Shown here: piece by piece, positions 43,292-52,506 of the stretch
How the letters are laid out: each line of letters opens with the position of its first letter
Numbering within the stretch: the stretch's first letter is position 1
Source of the DNA: Sphingomonas aracearum
GTDB lineage: Bacteria > Pseudomonadota > Alphaproteobacteria > Sphingomonadales > Sphingomonadaceae
Reading direction: 5' to 3'
NCBI RefSeq assembly: GCF_003345355.1
Contig: NZ_QQNB01000002.1
Span: forward strand, 868,001 to 932,000
DNA length: 64,000 nucleotides
The notes under the pieces: model-generated
Databases searched by the model: none
What the model saw: the letters and a program-made list of their open reading frames with translations, nothing else
Told to the model about the DNA's origin: nothing
Program-made: the position numbers and the translations under genes

Positions 43292-43609
43292 ATGCCGCAA
43301 CTTATCGTCACGACGCGCGAGGGGGAAGAACGCGCCATTGAGGGAGAGGCCGGCCTTTCGGTGATGGAAGTGATCCGCGACGCCGGGATCGACGAGATCC
43401 TGGCGCTATGTGGTGGCTGCTGCTCCTGCGCCACCTGCCACGTCCATGTCGATCCGGAATTTGCGGCCAAACTGCCGAAGATGAGCGAGGACGAGAACGA
43501 CCTGCTCGACAGCTCGCTGACCCGCGACGACACCTCGCGCCTGTCCTGCCAGCTGCCGTTCGGACCGGAGCTGGACGGCCTGCGCGTGCGCATCGCCGAG
43601 GAGGACTAA
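43292..43609 (+). CDS. 2Fe-2S ferredoxin (adrenodoxin type)
   Basis: 105 residues. Cluster ligands C40, C46, C49 ([11 protein letters not shown], i.e. C-x5-C-x2-C) and C86 (RLSCQLPF) fit the vertebrate/bacterial adrenodoxin class; two extra Cys (43, 44) are present in the loop. These ferredoxins feed electrons to P450s or iron-sulfur assembly. No P450 or isc gene adjoins. Its last codon overlaps the stop of the convergent small gene by 4 bp. Confidence 0.92.
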   Translation: MPQLIVTTREGEERAIEGEAGLSVMEVIRDAGIDEILALCGGCCSCATCHVHVDPEFAAKLPKMSEDENDLLDSSLTRDDTSRLSCQLPFGPELDGLRVRIAEED

Positions 43610-43830
43610 CCCGCGGCCCGCGCGCCGGCGATCATCCGGCGCGCAATGGTGCGCACCGCCTCGTCGTCCTTTGTGTCGTCGGTGGCGGGGTCGCCGAGAT
43701 GCTCCAGGCTGGCGTCGAGTTGATCGAGCAGGCCGGGATGGCGCGCTTCGACATATTCGATGGTGCGGAACAGCAGGTGTTCGGTCGCCATCTCGCGGCG
43801 GCGGGTCTGGGTGGCGGTGTCGTCGGCCAT
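43606..43830 (-). CDS. small hydrophilic protein, unknown function
   Basis: 74 residues from ATG 43830 (ribosome site GAGGAGAA). Mainly helical and acidic: [40 protein letters not shown], and ending [11 protein letters not shown]. No family recognised, no signal peptide or membrane segment. It overlaps the convergent ferredoxin stop and is divergent from the GH43 gene. The strong ribosome site and codon bias support a real gene. Confidence 0.6.
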   Translation of the reverse strand: MADDTATQTRRREMATEHLLFRTIEYVEARHPGLLDQLDASLEHLGDPATDDTKDDEAVRTIARRMIAGARAAG

Positions 43831-43892
43831 GGCGGTTCTCCTCAATCGGCGCCATAACGCGCGAAACGCCGGTTGGCGGCACGGAGGGGCAG

Positions 43893-44921
43893 ATGGACGA
43901 TATTTCCCGGCGGTTGTTCGTGGCCGGCCTGGGCAGTGTCGCGGCGCTGCCCGCGCTTGCGCGCACGCCCCGCGGCATCGTCAACCCGCTGGTCCGGCAG
44001 CGCGCCGATGCGCAGGTCTTCCGCCATACGGACGGCTGGTATTACCTGACCGGCTCCGTGCCGGAATATGACCGGCTGGTGCTGCGCCGGTCGCGGACGC
44101 TCGCGGGGTTGTCCACGGCAACCGAGGCGGTGTTGTGGCGGCACACCGCGCAGGGGCCGCTGTCCGGCTATATCTGGGCGCCCGAGCTGCACCGCATCGA
44201 CAGCCAGTGGGTGATGTACTTCGCCGCCGGGCCGAGCGGCGGCGGCGCGGACGTGTTCCGCATCCGCACCCATGCGCTGGCGACACGCGATCCCGATCCC
44301 ATGCGCGCGCGCTGGACCGTGCTGGGGCAGCTGGAAACGCCGTGGGACAGCTTCACGCTCGATTCCACCAGCTTCGTGCACCGCGGCACGCGCTTTCTCG
44401 CCTGGGCGCAGAAGGAGCCGGGCATCCGCACCAACTCCAACCTCTATCTCGCGCCGCTCGCCACGCCGCTGACGCTCGCCGCGCCGCCCGTGCGCCTGTC
44501 GGTGCCGACGCTCGATTGGGAGGTCCGCGGCTACAAGGTGAACGAGGCGCCGGCGATCCTGCAGCGCAACGGCCGGGTGTTCCTCACCTATTCGGCCAGC
44601 GCCACCGACGCGCGCTATTGCATGGGCATGCTGACCGCGCGCGACGATGCCGACCTGATGAACGCGGCAAGCTGGACCAAGTCCCAGGTGCCGGTGATGA
44701 CCACCTCGCCCGCGCATCGCATCTTCGGCCCCGGCCACAACAGCTTCACCGTGGACGAGCGCGGGCGCGACATGCTGGTATTCCATGCCCGCGATTACGA
44801 GAAGATCACGGGCGATCCGCTGCTCGATCCCAATCGCCACACCCGGGTGCAGCCGATCCGCTACGACGCGCAAGGCGTGCCGGTGTTCGACCCGCCGGTG
44901 GCAAACGGGCGCCTGAGCTGA
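43893..44921 (+). CDS. exported glycoside hydrolase family 43 enzyme
   Basis: 342 residues. The N-terminus SRRLFVAGLGSVAALPALA is Tat-like (twin Arg). Five-bladed propeller features of GH43: D39 in QRADAQVFRHTDGWYYLTGS (general base), YIWAPELHRIDSQWVMYFAA (WAPE/D region with the pKa modulator) and E218 in KVNEAPAILQRNGRVFLTYS (general acid). A distal GHNSFTVDERGRDMLVFHAR gives the conserved His. The family includes arabinofuranosidases and xylosidases acting on plant cell-wall side chains. It stands alone, so the substrate is open. Confidence 0.88.
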   Translation: MDDISRRLFVAGLGSVAALPALARTPRGIVNPLVRQRADAQVFRHTDGWYYLTGSVPEYDRLVLRRSRTLAGLSTATEAVLWRHTAQGPLSGYIWAPELHRIDSQWVMYFAAGPSGGGADVFRIRTHALATRDPDPMRARWTVLGQLETPWDSFTLDSTSFVHRGTRFLAWAQKEPGIRTNSNLYLAPLATPLTLAAPPVRLSVPTLDWEVRGYKVNEAPAILQRNGRVFLTYSASATDARYCMGMLTARDDADLMNAASWTKSQVPVMTTSPAHRIFGPGHNSFTVDERGRDMLVFHARDYEKITGDPLLDPNRHTRVQPIRYDAQGVPVFDPPVANGRLS

Positions 44922-44963
44922 ACTGCTCGCGGTCGGCGCCGGGTGAGCGGGTGATCGCGAAGT

Positions 44964-45704
44964 CTAACGCGCCATCCGCAGCACCGCCATCGGCGCGGCG
45001 CGGGTGGTCGGCGTTGCCTTCCACGCGATCTGCCTGCGGCCGTTCGCCGCGGCCGTGGCGCCGCCCTCGTTGTTGTGGGCGACGATCTCGGCATCGGTCG
45101 ACAGGGTGAAGGTTCCGTCCAGCAGCGCGGCGGCGTCGTCGGCGCCCGGCACTGTCGCCTTGCCCTCGTTGGCAAAGCCGGGCGCCTTTACCCGCACCGT
45201 GCCGTCACCCCGCGTCTCGATGGCGACGAACGGCAGAACCATCTCCGCATCGAGATTGTACGGCCACACGAAGCCCCGATCGAGCGTGCCGGCGATCCGG
45301 TAATCGATCGCGAACGTGTCGTCGCCGATATATTCGACCTTGCGATAGCCCGCTTCCCTGGCGAGCGCCGCGGCGATGGCGCGGTTCCTGGTGTCGGCCC
45401 TGGCTCGGTGGTCGTGCGCAGGTGCTGCCTCCTTCTGGAAGGCGATGCGCTGCACGGCGGCGTCCTCGTCGACGCCCGCGCCGGAGCCGTCGTCCTCGTC
45501 GCCGTCCTCCGCCGGCAGGCCCTCGCCCGGCTCCTCTCCCATCGCCTTGGCGACATCGATCGCGGCGACCTCGCCGACATAGGTGAAGACGAAGCTGCGG
45601 TCGGCATCGATGTCCAGGGTGGAGGTGAACTTGCCGGGTACCAGCAGGCACCCGGCCAGCGCCAGCGGCAGAAGCAGGCCGAGCAGGGCGGCCAGGCGCC
45701 TCAC
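44964..45704 (-). CDS. lipoprotein of unknown function
   Basis: 246 residues from a GTG at 45704 that overlaps the rlmB stop (GTGA). Signal peptide with lipobox LALAG-C19. The mature protein starts FTSTLDIDADRSFVFTYVGEV, a beta-rich fold with an acidic low-complexity loop (EDGDEDDGSGAGVDEDA, about 84-100), and ends with APMAVLRMAR. Similar lipoproteins with the KFTSxLDI start are common in sphingomonads, with no assigned function. Coupled translation with rlmB suggests coexpression rather than a shared role. Confidence 0.72.
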   Translation of the reverse strand: MRRLAALLGLLLPLALAGCLLVPGKFTSTLDIDADRSFVFTYVGEVAAIDVAKAMGEEPGEGLPAEDGDEDDGSGAGVDEDAAVQRIAFQKEAAPAHDHRARADTRNRAIAAALAREAGYRKVEYIGDDTFAIDYRIAGTLDRGFVWPYNLDAEMVLPFVAIETRGDGTVRVKAPGFANEGKATVPGADDAAALLDGTFTLSTDAEIVAHNNEGGATAAANGRRQIAWKATPTTRAAPMAVLRMAR

Positions 45705-46453
45705 CCGCCCGGCCGCACCGTCACCGCATAAAGCGCGATCGCCGCCGCATTGGAGACGTTCAGGCTTTCCACGCGCGGCGAGATCGGCAGCCGGGCAAGC
45801 TCGTCGCAATGCTGCGCGGTGTTGTGCCGCATGCCCTCGCCCTCGGCGCCGAGCACCAGCGCGATACGGTTGGTGCCGATCGCCTCGCCGAAGGTCTGCG
45901 TCGCCTCGCCGGCCAGGCCGACGCGCCAGAAGCCGGCTTCCGCGATCTCCTCCAGCGCGCGCGCCAGGTTCACCACGCGCACCCACGGCACCAGTTCGAG
46001 GGCACCGGAGGCCGAGCGGGCGATGGTGCCAGACTCCGGCGGCGCGTTGCGATCGGGGGTGACGATGCCCAGCGCATCGAACGCCGCCGCCGAGCGCAGG
46101 ATCGCGCCGACGTTATGCGGATCGGTGACCCCGTCGAGCACGACCAGCGGACGCCGGTCGTCCGCGCCCTGCTGCAACAGGTCGCCCAGCCACATGTCCT
46201 CGAGCGGATCGACCTCCGCGACCACGCCCTGGTGGGGCGCGTCGGAGGGCACCATGCGGCCGAGATCGGCGACCTCGGCGAACATGATCGTGATCGACGG
46301 CGGGATGTCGAGCTGAGAGGCCGCCTCGCGCGTCGCCCAGATCTTGCGCACCGTGCGCTCCGGATTGGCGAGCGCGGCGCTCACCGCATGGCGCCCCCAG
46401 AAGCGCGGCCGGCCGCCGACGCCCTGCGACGGGCGATGTCCACGGCGCGCCAT
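45701..46453 (-). CDS. rlmB: 23S rRNA (guanosine-2'-O-)-methyltransferase, TrmH/SpoU family
   Basis: 250 residues. N-terminal RNA-binding part (WGRHAVSAALANPERTVRKI) and the SPOUT domain with the knotted SAM site: motif 1 LDGVTDPHNVGAILRSAAAF, motif 2 LVLGAEGEGMR, motif 3 ISPRVESLNVSNAAAIALY. The closest named family is RlmB (G2251). ATG 46453 has the strong site GGGGAGGATATTG, which is supplied by a dispersed repeat (46458-46582). A longer in-frame start at 46492 lies inside that repeat and is rejected. Confidence 0.9.
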   Translation of the reverse strand: MARRGHRPSQGVGGRPRFWGRHAVSAALANPERTVRKIWATREAASQLDIPPSITIMFAEVADLGRMVPSDAPHQGVVAEVDPLEDMWLGDLLQQGADDRRPLVVLDGVTDPHNVGAILRSAAAFDALGIVTPDRNAPPESGTIARSASGALELVPWVRVVNLARALEEIAEAGFWRVGLAGEATQTFGEAIGTNRIALVLGAEGEGMRHNTAQHCDELARLPISPRVESLNVSNAAAIALYAVTVRPGG

Positions 46454-46457
46454 CAAT

Positions 46458-46582
46458 ATCCTCCCCGGCACGAAGAGGGGGACCGCCGCCAAGCGGCGTT
46501 GGAGAGGCGGTTCGGCTGGACGTTGCGCTCGTGGCCATGCCCCTCCACCATGCTGCGCACGGTCTCGCTCCCCGTTGCGGGA
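46458..46582. repeat. dispersed repeat (CTCCCCG...GGGACCG family) upstream of rlmB
   Basis: Left part ATCCTCCCCGGCACGAAGAG...GGGGGACCGCCGCCAAGCGGCG, right part CCCCTCCACCATGCTGCGCA...CTCCCCGTTGCGGG. The architecture matches a MITE-like repeat common in alphaproteobacteria. It occupies nearly the whole gap between rlmB and the M28 peptidase. Confidence 0.7.
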
Positions 46583-46591
46583 AGGAAAAGA

Positions 46592-48214
46592 TCAGTCTTC
46601 ATCGTCGGCATATTTGAACGGATCCGTGACCACCGGCTCGGTCGGCAGCGGCTGCCTGGGCAGCGCCTTGTCGGCGTTGGCGGCGTTGAGGAGAAAGGAA
46701 GCCAGAATGATCGAGGCCTGGCGCATGTCGTCGGGGCGCAGGTGATCGAAGGTGTCGATCGAGGTGTGGTGCACCCGGCTGCCATAATCCAGCGGATCCT
46801 GGATGAACTGGAAGCCCGGCAGGCCGATCTGCTGCAGGAAGACGTGATCGGTGCCGCCGGTGCGGCCCATCACCACCGCGCCCGCGCCCATCGCCTTGAA
46901 GGGGCTGAGCCATTCGTTGAAGATCGGCACCACCGCGGCATTGTTCTCGGCATAGATGCCGCGCACCTTGCCCGAGCCGTTGTCGAGATTGAAATACGCC
47001 GCCAGATCGGCGTAGCCGGGCTTGGGCGTGATCGGCCAGCGGCTGGAAAAGCCGTAATAGCTGGCCATGCCGGTCGCCTGCGGGGCGTTCGCGGGCCCGC
47101 GGGTTGCCAGGTGCTGGCTCACATAGGCCATGGAGCCGAGCAGCCCCTGCTCCTCGCCCGCCCAGAGCGCAAAGCGGATGGTGCGCTTCGGCCGCACGCC
47201 GGAGGCGGAGAGGATGCGCGCGGCCTCCATGATCATCGCCGTGCCCGCGCCGTTGTCCGCCGCGCCATCGCCCGCCACCCAGCTGTCGAGATGCGCGCCG
47301 GCCATCACGTAACCGGCCTTGGGGTCGCTGCCGGGGATTTCGGCGAGAATGTTGTAGGCCTGGCGGTCGCTGTCGTCGAAGCGCACGTCGCTGGCGATCT
47401 CCAGCGTGGGCGCCGCGCCGATCTTGGCGAGCCGTGCGAGGCGACGGTAATCCTCCGCCGCGATCTCCACCGCCGGCAGGCTCGGCGTCTCGTTGGCGCC
47501 GAACAGATAGCCCTCGCCGTGGATCAGCTTGCCGTCGTTGCGGCTCATCTGCGCCCAGGCAACCGCGCCCTCCGCCTTCAGGAAGGCGTCCATCTTCCTG
47601 GCATAATCCAGCCGCTTCAGCCGGCGGTCGGCCGCCGCGGGATCATAGGGGGCCTCGCGATAGACGTCCTGCTTGGCGATGTCCTCGGCGGTGTAGCGCT
47701 TGAACGGGCTGTTCGCCGGCTCGTCCGACAGCGCATCCGGAAGCGTGACGAGCACGATCTTGCCGGACAGCTGGCCGCGATACTTGGCGAAGTCCGCTTC
47801 CTTCTTCATCGGCGCGACCACGATGGGCGCGGTGATCGTGCCGTTGGTGGCGGGCGTCCAGGCAATCGGGATCGCGGTCAGCTGGATCGGGCGGGGCGAA
47901 ACCATGCGCACGCTGGACCGCTCGATCGACCAGCCCCGGCCGAAGTTGAAGCCTTCCTTGTGGACGTTCCGGAGGCCCCATTTGGTGAACTGCGCTTGCG
48001 TCCACGCTTCCGCGCGGCGCATGCCGGGCGAGTTGGTGAGCCGCGAGCCGATCTGATCGGACAGGTAGGCGGCCGTCAGCACCACCTGGCTGCGGTTGGT
48101 GCCCTCGTCGATCAGGCGGTTGACCTGGTTGCGATCCACCGACTGCCCGATGCCCTGGGCGGCAGGGGCGCACAGCGCAAGCACGGCGGCAGCGGCCAGA
48201 AGATGACGGCGCAT
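46592..48214 (-). CDS. secreted M28-family peptidase
   Basis: 540 residues from ATG 48214 (site GGGGGAA). Signal peptide 1-22 (AAQG-IG). The PA-like region (about 110-270) precedes the catalytic domain: VMAGAHLDSWVAGDGAADNGAG (His and bridging Asp), WAGEEQGLLGSMAYVSQHL (catalytic Glu pair), NLDNGSGKVRGIYAENNAAV and GGTDHVFLQQIGLPGFQF (last His). Ligands are complete, so it should be an active zinc peptidase outside the inner membrane. It is a different subfamily from the M28 enzyme at 30735 (AHLDSW versus AHWDHL). Confidence 0.92.
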   Translation of the reverse strand: MRRHLLAAAAVLALCAPAAQGIGQSVDRNQVNRLIDEGTNRSQVVLTAAYLSDQIGSRLTNSPGMRRAEAWTQAQFTKWGLRNVHKEGFNFGRGWSIERSSVRMVSPRPIQLTAIPIAWTPATNGTITAPIVVAPMKKEADFAKYRGQLSGKIVLVTLPDALSDEPANSPFKRYTAEDIAKQDVYREAPYDPAAADRRLKRLDYARKMDAFLKAEGAVAWAQMSRNDGKLIHGEGYLFGANETPSLPAVEIAAEDYRRLARLAKIGAAPTLEIASDVRFDDSDRQAYNILAEIPGSDPKAGYVMAGAHLDSWVAGDGAADNGAGTAMIMEAARILSASGVRPKRTIRFALWAGEEQGLLGSMAYVSQHLATRGPANAPQATGMASYYGFSSRWPITPKPGYADLAAYFNLDNGSGKVRGIYAENNAAVVPIFNEWLSPFKAMGAGAVVMGRTGGTDHVFLQQIGLPGFQFIQDPLDYGSRVHHTSIDTFDHLRPDDMRQASIILASFLLNAANADKALPRQPLPTEPVVTDPFKYADDED

Positions 48215-48358
48215 CAATGTTCCCCCATTCGCTTCGATTGTTGCCGAACGCTAGCCCCCTCTCCGGCCCGCGCGCAAGCCCGTCTATTTTCGTCAGCGAT
48301 GCGTTGACACGGCTTCGTCACACGGGCATTGGGCCGCTTCGCTTTTGGCGGCCCATCT

Positions 48359-48445
48359 GGACAGGTGGCCGAGTGGTTAAAGGCAGCAGACTGTAAATCT
48401 GCCCGGGTTTCCCGTACGCTGGTTCGAATCCAGCCCTGTCCACCA
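48359..48445 (+). tRNA. tRNA-Tyr (anticodon GTA)
   Basis: 87 nt with encoded CCA. Acceptor GGACAGG/CCTGTCC, anticodon GTA at 48393-48395 in CTGTAAA, class II long variable arm (GCCCGGGTTTCCCGTACGC region), T-loop GGTTCGAATCC. A TTGACA box at 48304 may belong to its promoter. Confidence 0.96.
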
Positions 48446-48503
48446 GGGGTTTCCCCTCGCTATCGCCCAGCCCTGTCCACCAGGGGTTTCCCCTCGCTAT
48501 CGC
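48430..48503. repeat. 37-bp tandem duplication of the tRNA-Tyr 3' end
   Basis: Two exact 37-bp units (48430-48466, 48467-48503), each starting CCAGCCCTGTCCACCA and continuing AGGGGTTTCCCCTCGCTATC. The unit contains the tRNA 3' end plus the AGGGG-TTT-CCCCT hairpin that follows it. Confidence 0.92.
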
Positions 48504-48552
48504 GCGGCCGACACCGCAGAGGACTGCCGCCCGGGAGCGCGGCGGTGCGATG

Positions 48553-48645
48553 TCAGAAGATCAGCAGCGCCAGCACGACCCAGAAGATCGTGCTTCCGAT
48601 CATCACCCATTTCAGCATCGGCAATTCTGCAAGGCGGCGCGCCAT
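48553..48645 (-). CDS. 30-residue single-helix membrane peptide
   Basis: MARRLAELPMLKWVMIGSTI then FWVVLALLIF. Start ATG at 48645 with ribosome site GGAGA 7 bp before it. Basic N-terminus followed by one uninterrupted hydrophobic helix (about 11-30). Small single-helix proteins of this kind often modulate membrane complexes, but nothing in the context names a partner. Codon use matches the surrounding genes. Confidence 0.55.
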   Translation of the reverse strand: MARRLAELPMLKWVMIGSTIFWVVLALLIF

Positions 48646-48919
48646 GTCGGTCTCCGGCGCGGAGCATATTGCGTGGAGGATGGACCGCCATCGCCCTTCG
48701 GCACACGATACGGACGAGTTAGGTGGCCCGTCACCCGATCGAGGAGCACGCCGCGCCGTGCTGTCGCGATCCGATGCCCGGTTGCATCGATGCGGACGGG
48801 CGGAGGCCCGGCGCGGCAGCGTCTGCCTGCCGGAAGTGCAGGCGCTCGTTCGTGGGATGGAGAGGCTGCACGACGCTGTCCGGCGCAGGAGGCGCGGATC
48901 GGAAACGCCGGGAAAGGGG
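48646..48919. other. stretch with no confident gene
   Basis: Between the small membrane peptide and tRNA-Gly. Short frames exist on the plus strand (for example a GTG at 48723 opening a Cys-rich frame), but codon bias does not separate one from the others, and no ribosome site or family motif supports any of them. Confidence 0.5.
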
Positions 48920-48993
48920 TGGAGCGGGTAACGGGAATCGAACCCGTGTATTCAGCTTGGAAGGCTGCTGTACTACCATTGTACTATACCCGC
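48920..48993 (-). tRNA. tRNA-Gly (anticodon TCC)
   Basis: 74 nt with encoded CCA. Acceptor GCGGGTA/TACCCGC, D-arm AGTACAATGGTAGTAC, anticodon TCC in CCTTCCAAG, T-arm CGGGTTCGATTCCCG. Confidence 0.96.
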
Positions 48994-49096
48994 ACGCCCG
49001 TCGCCGCGGCCTGCGTGCGATGCCAGTGCCACGGGCACGGCGTGATCGTCAATGGCGGGGAGCATCTCGCCAGCGCGAGACGCTCCCCAGGCCCGA

Positions 49097-50032
49097 TCAG
49101 ACGGCGAGCTTCTCGGTCAGTTCCGGCACGACCTTGAACAGGTCGCCGACCAAGCCGAGGTCCGCCACCTGAAAGATGGGCGCGTCCTCGTCCTTGTTGA
49201 TGGCGATGATGGTCTTGCTGTCCTTCATGCCCGCCAGATGCTGGATCGCGCCGGAGATGCCGACCGCGACATAGACTTCCGGTGCCACGATCTTGCCGGT
49301 CTGTCCGACCTGATAGTCGTTGGGCGCATAGCCTGCGTCCACCGCCGCGCGGCTGGCGCCGACACCCGCGCCGAGCGCATCGGCGAGCGGATCGATAAGC
49401 TGGTGGAACTGCTCCTCCGAACCCAGCGCACGACCGCCCGAGACGATGATCTTCGCCGAGGTGAGCTCCGGACGCGCATTCTGCGCGATCTCGCTGCCCT
49501 CGAAGCTGGACAGGCCCTGGTCGCCCTTGGCCGACACCTGCTCGATCGCCGCCGAGCCGCCCTCGGCCGCCGCCTTCTCGAATGCGGTGCCGCGGATCGT
49601 CAGCACCTTCTTGCCGTCCTTCGACTGCACGGTGGCGATCGCATTGCCGGCATAGATCGGCCGCGTGAACGTGTCGGCGCTTTCCACCGACAGCACTTCG
49701 CTGATCTGCATGACGTCGAGCAGCGCAGCGACGCGCGGCGCGATGTTCTTGCCGGTGGTGGTCGCCGGCGCGACGAACGCGTCGCGGCTGCCCATCAGCT
49801 CGACCACGAGCGGCGCGACGTTCTCGGCCAGCGCATGGCCGAGCGACGCATCGTCGGCGACCAGCACCTTCGTGACGCCGGCGATCTTCGCGGCTTCCTG
49901 CGCCACGCCGTCGACGCCCTGGCCCGCCACCAGCGCTTCCACTTCGCCCAGCCTGGCGGCGGCGGTCACCGCGGCCAGCGTGGCATCCTTGACGGCCTTG
50001 CCGTCATGCTCGACCCAAACGAGGACGCTCAC
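49097..50032 (-). CDS. etfA: electron transfer flavoprotein alpha subunit
   Basis: 311 residues. N-terminal domain [21 protein letters not shown]-terminal FAD domain with [65 protein letters not shown] and [20 protein letters not shown], all canonical. It carries electrons from acyl-CoA dehydrogenases to ETF-quinone oxidoreductase. It overlaps etfB by 4 bp. Length is normal. Confidence 0.96.
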   Translation of the reverse strand: MSVLVWVEHDGKAVKDATLAAVTAAARLGEVEALVAGQGVDGVAQEAAKIAGVTKVLVADDASLGHALAENVAPLVVELMGSRDAFVAPATTTGKNIAPRVAALLDVMQISEVLSVESADTFTRPIYAGNAIATVQSKDGKKVLTIRGTAFEKAAAEGGSAAIEQVSAKGDQGLSSFEGSEIAQNARPELTSAKIIVSGGRALGSEEQFHQLIDPLADALGAGVGASRAAVDAGYAPNDYQVGQTGKIVAPEVYVAVGISGAIQHLAGMKDSKTIIAINKDEDAPIFQVADLGLVGDLFKVVPELTEKLAV

Positions 50033-50775
50033 TTCGCCACTCCCATCGCCTTGAGCTTCATCACCAGCTCATCCACATCCGCCACCTTCACGCCGGCCTG
50101 GCGCTTGCCCGGCTCCGTCACCTTCAGGGTGGTGAGGCGCGGGCTCACGTCCACGCCGTATTCCGCCGCGGTCTTGGTCGCGAGCGGCTTGGACTTCGCC
50201 TTCATGATGTTCGGCAGCGACGCATAACGCGGCTCGTTCAGGCGCAGGTCGGTGGTGACCACCGCCGGCAGCTTCAGCTTCTCGGTCTCGAGCCCGCCAT
50301 CGACCTCGCGGGTCACCGTCACGCTGTCGGCCGTCAGCTCGACCTTCGAGGCGAAGGTCGCCTGGCCGACGCCGAGCAGCCCGGCGAGCATCTGCCCGGT
50401 CTGGTTGTTGTCGTCGTCGATCGCCTGCTTGCCGAGGATGACGAGGTCGGGCTTCTCCTCGTCGACCACCGCCTTCAAGAGCTTGGCGACGCCCAGCGGC
50501 TCGACCTTCTCTTCCGAGGTGATGAGGATCGCGCGGTCGGCACCCATCGCCAGCGCCGTGCGCAAGGTTTCCTGCGCCTTGAGCTCGCCGATGGAGACGA
50601 CCACGATCTCGGTCACGCCCTTGTCCTTGAGGCGGATCGCCTCTTCCACGGCAATCTCGTCGAACGGGTTCATGCTCATCTTGACGTTGGCAAGATCCAC
50701 GCCCGTTCCGTCCGCCTTCACGCGGGGCTTCACATTATAGTCAAGCACGCGCTTGACCGGCACCAGCACCTTCAT
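50029..50775 (-). CDS. etfB: electron transfer flavoprotein beta subunit
   Basis: 248 residues. [20 protein letters not shown] start, [18 protein letters not shown], the AMP-binding [22 protein letters not shown] and [26 protein letters not shown], which is the ETF recognition-loop region. It forms the EtfAB heterodimer with the next gene. It is first in the two-gene operon. Confidence 0.96.
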   Translation of the reverse strand: MKVLVPVKRVLDYNVKPRVKADGTGVDLANVKMSMNPFDEIAVEEAIRLKDKGVTEIVVVSIGELKAQETLRTALAMGADRAILITSEEKVEPLGVAKLLKAVVDEEKPDLVILGKQAIDDDNNQTGQMLAGLLGVGQATFASKVELTADSVTVTREVDGGLETEKLKLPAVVTTDLRLNEPRYASLPNIMKAKSKPLATKTAAEYGVDVSPRLTTLKVTEPGKRQAGVKVADVDELVMKLKAMGVAK

Positions 50776-50907
50776 CGGAGCTCCTCTTCTATCCTTTGAG
50801 CGCCTATCTCGGCGCTCCAGATGGCTGTTTCAGGTCGTTTTCGCAAGTCCGGTATGGCGCAGCGCGGTTACATGGCCTTGCCGTAGCGGCAGATCGCCGG
50901 ACCAACG

Positions 50908-50938
50908 AAAAAGGGGCCGGACGTTTCCGCCCGACCCC
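50908..50938 (-). terminator. intrinsic terminator after sucC
   Basis: On the minus strand a 10-bp stem (GGGGTCGGGC / GTCCGGCCCC) with loop GGAAAC is followed by TTTTT (plus-strand AAAAA at 50908-50912). Confidence 0.88.
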
Positions 50939-50963
50939 CCGTCTTTTCAGAATTGCCGGAGGC

Positions 50964-52163
50964 TCACGCCGCCTTCTTCACCTCGGCGACGATCTTCTGG
51001 GCGGCGTCGCCCAGGTCGTTGGCCGGCACGATGGCCAGACCGGAGTTGGCCAGGATTTCCTTGCCCTGCTCCACATTGGTGCCTTCCAGGCGGACGACCA
51101 GCGGCACCGACAGGTTCACTTCCTTGGCCGCGGCGACGATGCCTTCGGCGATGATGTCGCAGCGCATGATGCCGCCGAAGATGTTGACCAGGATGCCCTT
51201 CACGTTCGGATCCTTGAGGATGATCTTGAACGCCGCCGTCACCTTCTCCTTGTTGGCGCCGCCGCCCACGTCGAGGAAGTTGGCCGGGAACATGCCATTG
51301 AGCTTGATGATGTCCATGGTCGCCATGGCGAGGCCGGCGCCGTTCACCATGCAGCCGATGTCGCCGTCCAGCTTGATGTACGCGAGGTCGTACTTGGAAG
51401 CTTCCAGCTCGGCCGGATCCTCCTCGGTCTCGTCGCGCAGTTCCATCAGGTCCGGGTGGCGGAACAGGGCGTTGCCGTCGAAGCCGACCTTGGCGTCGAG
51501 CACCAGCAGGTTGCCCTGCTCGGTCAGGGCGAGCGGGTTCACCTCGATCTGCGCAGCGTCGGTGGCGAGGAAGGCGGCATACAGCGCGCCGGCGACCTTG
51601 GCCGCCTGCTTCGCCTGATCGCCGCTCAGGCCCAGCGCGCCGCCGACGGCGCGGCCGTGATGCGGCATGAAGCCGGTGGCGGGATCGACGTCGAACGTGT
51701 GGATCTTCTCGGGCGTGGAGTGGGCCACTTCCTCGATGTCCATGCCGCCCTCGGTGGAAACGACGAACGCCACGCGGCCGGTCGCGCGATCGACCAGCAG
51801 CGCCAGGTAGAACTCCTTGGCGATGTCGGCGCCATCGGTGATGTACAGGCGATTCACCTGCTTGCCGGCCTCGCCCGTCTGGATCGTCACCAGCGTGTTG
51901 CCGAGCATGTCGGCGGCGTGCGCGCGCACCTCGTCCAGGTTGAAGGCGAGGCGGACGCCGCCCTTGGCTTCCGGCGACAGCTCCTTGAACTTGCCCTTGC
52001 CGCGGCCGCCGGCATGGATCTGGCTCTTCACCACATAAAGCGGTCCGGGCAGCTTGCCTGCTGCTTCCACCGCCTCGTCCACCGTGAAGGCGGCAAAGCC
52101 CTGCGCGATCGGCGCACCGTACTTGGCCAGCAGTTCCTTGGCCTGGTATTCGTGGATGTTCAT
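50964..52163 (-). CDS. sucC: succinyl-CoA synthetase (ADP-forming) beta subunit
   Basis: 399 residues. ATP-grasp domain from [54 protein letters not shown]; and the C-terminal CoA-ligase part with the [13 protein letters not shown] and [14 protein letters not shown] phosphate-binding stretches. TCA-cycle enzyme making ATP from succinyl-CoA, which is also the product of the propionyl-CoA pathway in this window. ATG 52163 is the conserved start. sucD is not adjacent here: etfB lies downstream after a strong terminator. Confidence 0.97.
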   Translation of the reverse strand: MNIHEYQAKELLAKYGAPIAQGFAAFTVDEAVEAAGKLPGPLYVVKSQIHAGGRGKGKFKELSPEAKGGVRLAFNLDEVRAHAADMLGNTLVTIQTGEAGKQVNRLYITDGADIAKEFYLALLVDRATGRVAFVVSTEGGMDIEEVAHSTPEKIHTFDVDPATGFMPHHGRAVGGALGLSGDQAKQAAKVAGALYAAFLATDAAQIEVNPLALTEQGNLLVLDAKVGFDGNALFRHPDLMELRDETEEDPAELEASKYDLAYIKLDGDIGCMVNGAGLAMATMDIIKLNGMFPANFLDVGGGANKEKVTAAFKIILKDPNVKGILVNIFGGIMRCDIIAEGIVAAAKEVNLSVPLVVRLEGTNVEQGKEILANSGLAIVPANDLGDAAQKIVAEVKKAA

Positions 52164-52506
52164 GGGCCGCCTCGCTTCTATATGCTGTGGGGACGTGTTG
52201 CAGCGCCTTTCGCACAGGCGCGCACGCGAATCCAGCCCTGTCGCGACACATCGGCAGGCTTGTTGCAAGTGTTTCGCAGTATCGACTGGCTGCCGGCATC
52301 CTCCTGCGCCCTTCTACCGGGCGAGCATGGCGGCCTGTGGCGCGATCCGTTCCGGCTTCCATGGGCGATCGTGCACCGACGCCAGCTGCGCCGCCACCTG
52401 GCGCGCCCGAAAGACCTCAAGGCCGAACTGATCGCCGCGAGCGGGCCTGCATCCGGGCGCCCCAGCGACACGCATGGGGTTTGCGCTTTCGTAAGGTATT
52501 GCCGTC
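52164..52506. other. 343-bp intergenic region between sucC and PilZ gene
   Basis: Should hold the promoters of both divergent genes. I see no convincing gene, repeat or terminator. Weak frames exist on both strands without ribosome sites or family motifs. Confidence 0.5.

Noticed and set aside
48723..48919. Cys-rich frame starting with GTG at 48723
   Set aside because: No ribosome site, no recognisable motif, and neighbouring frames look equally open.
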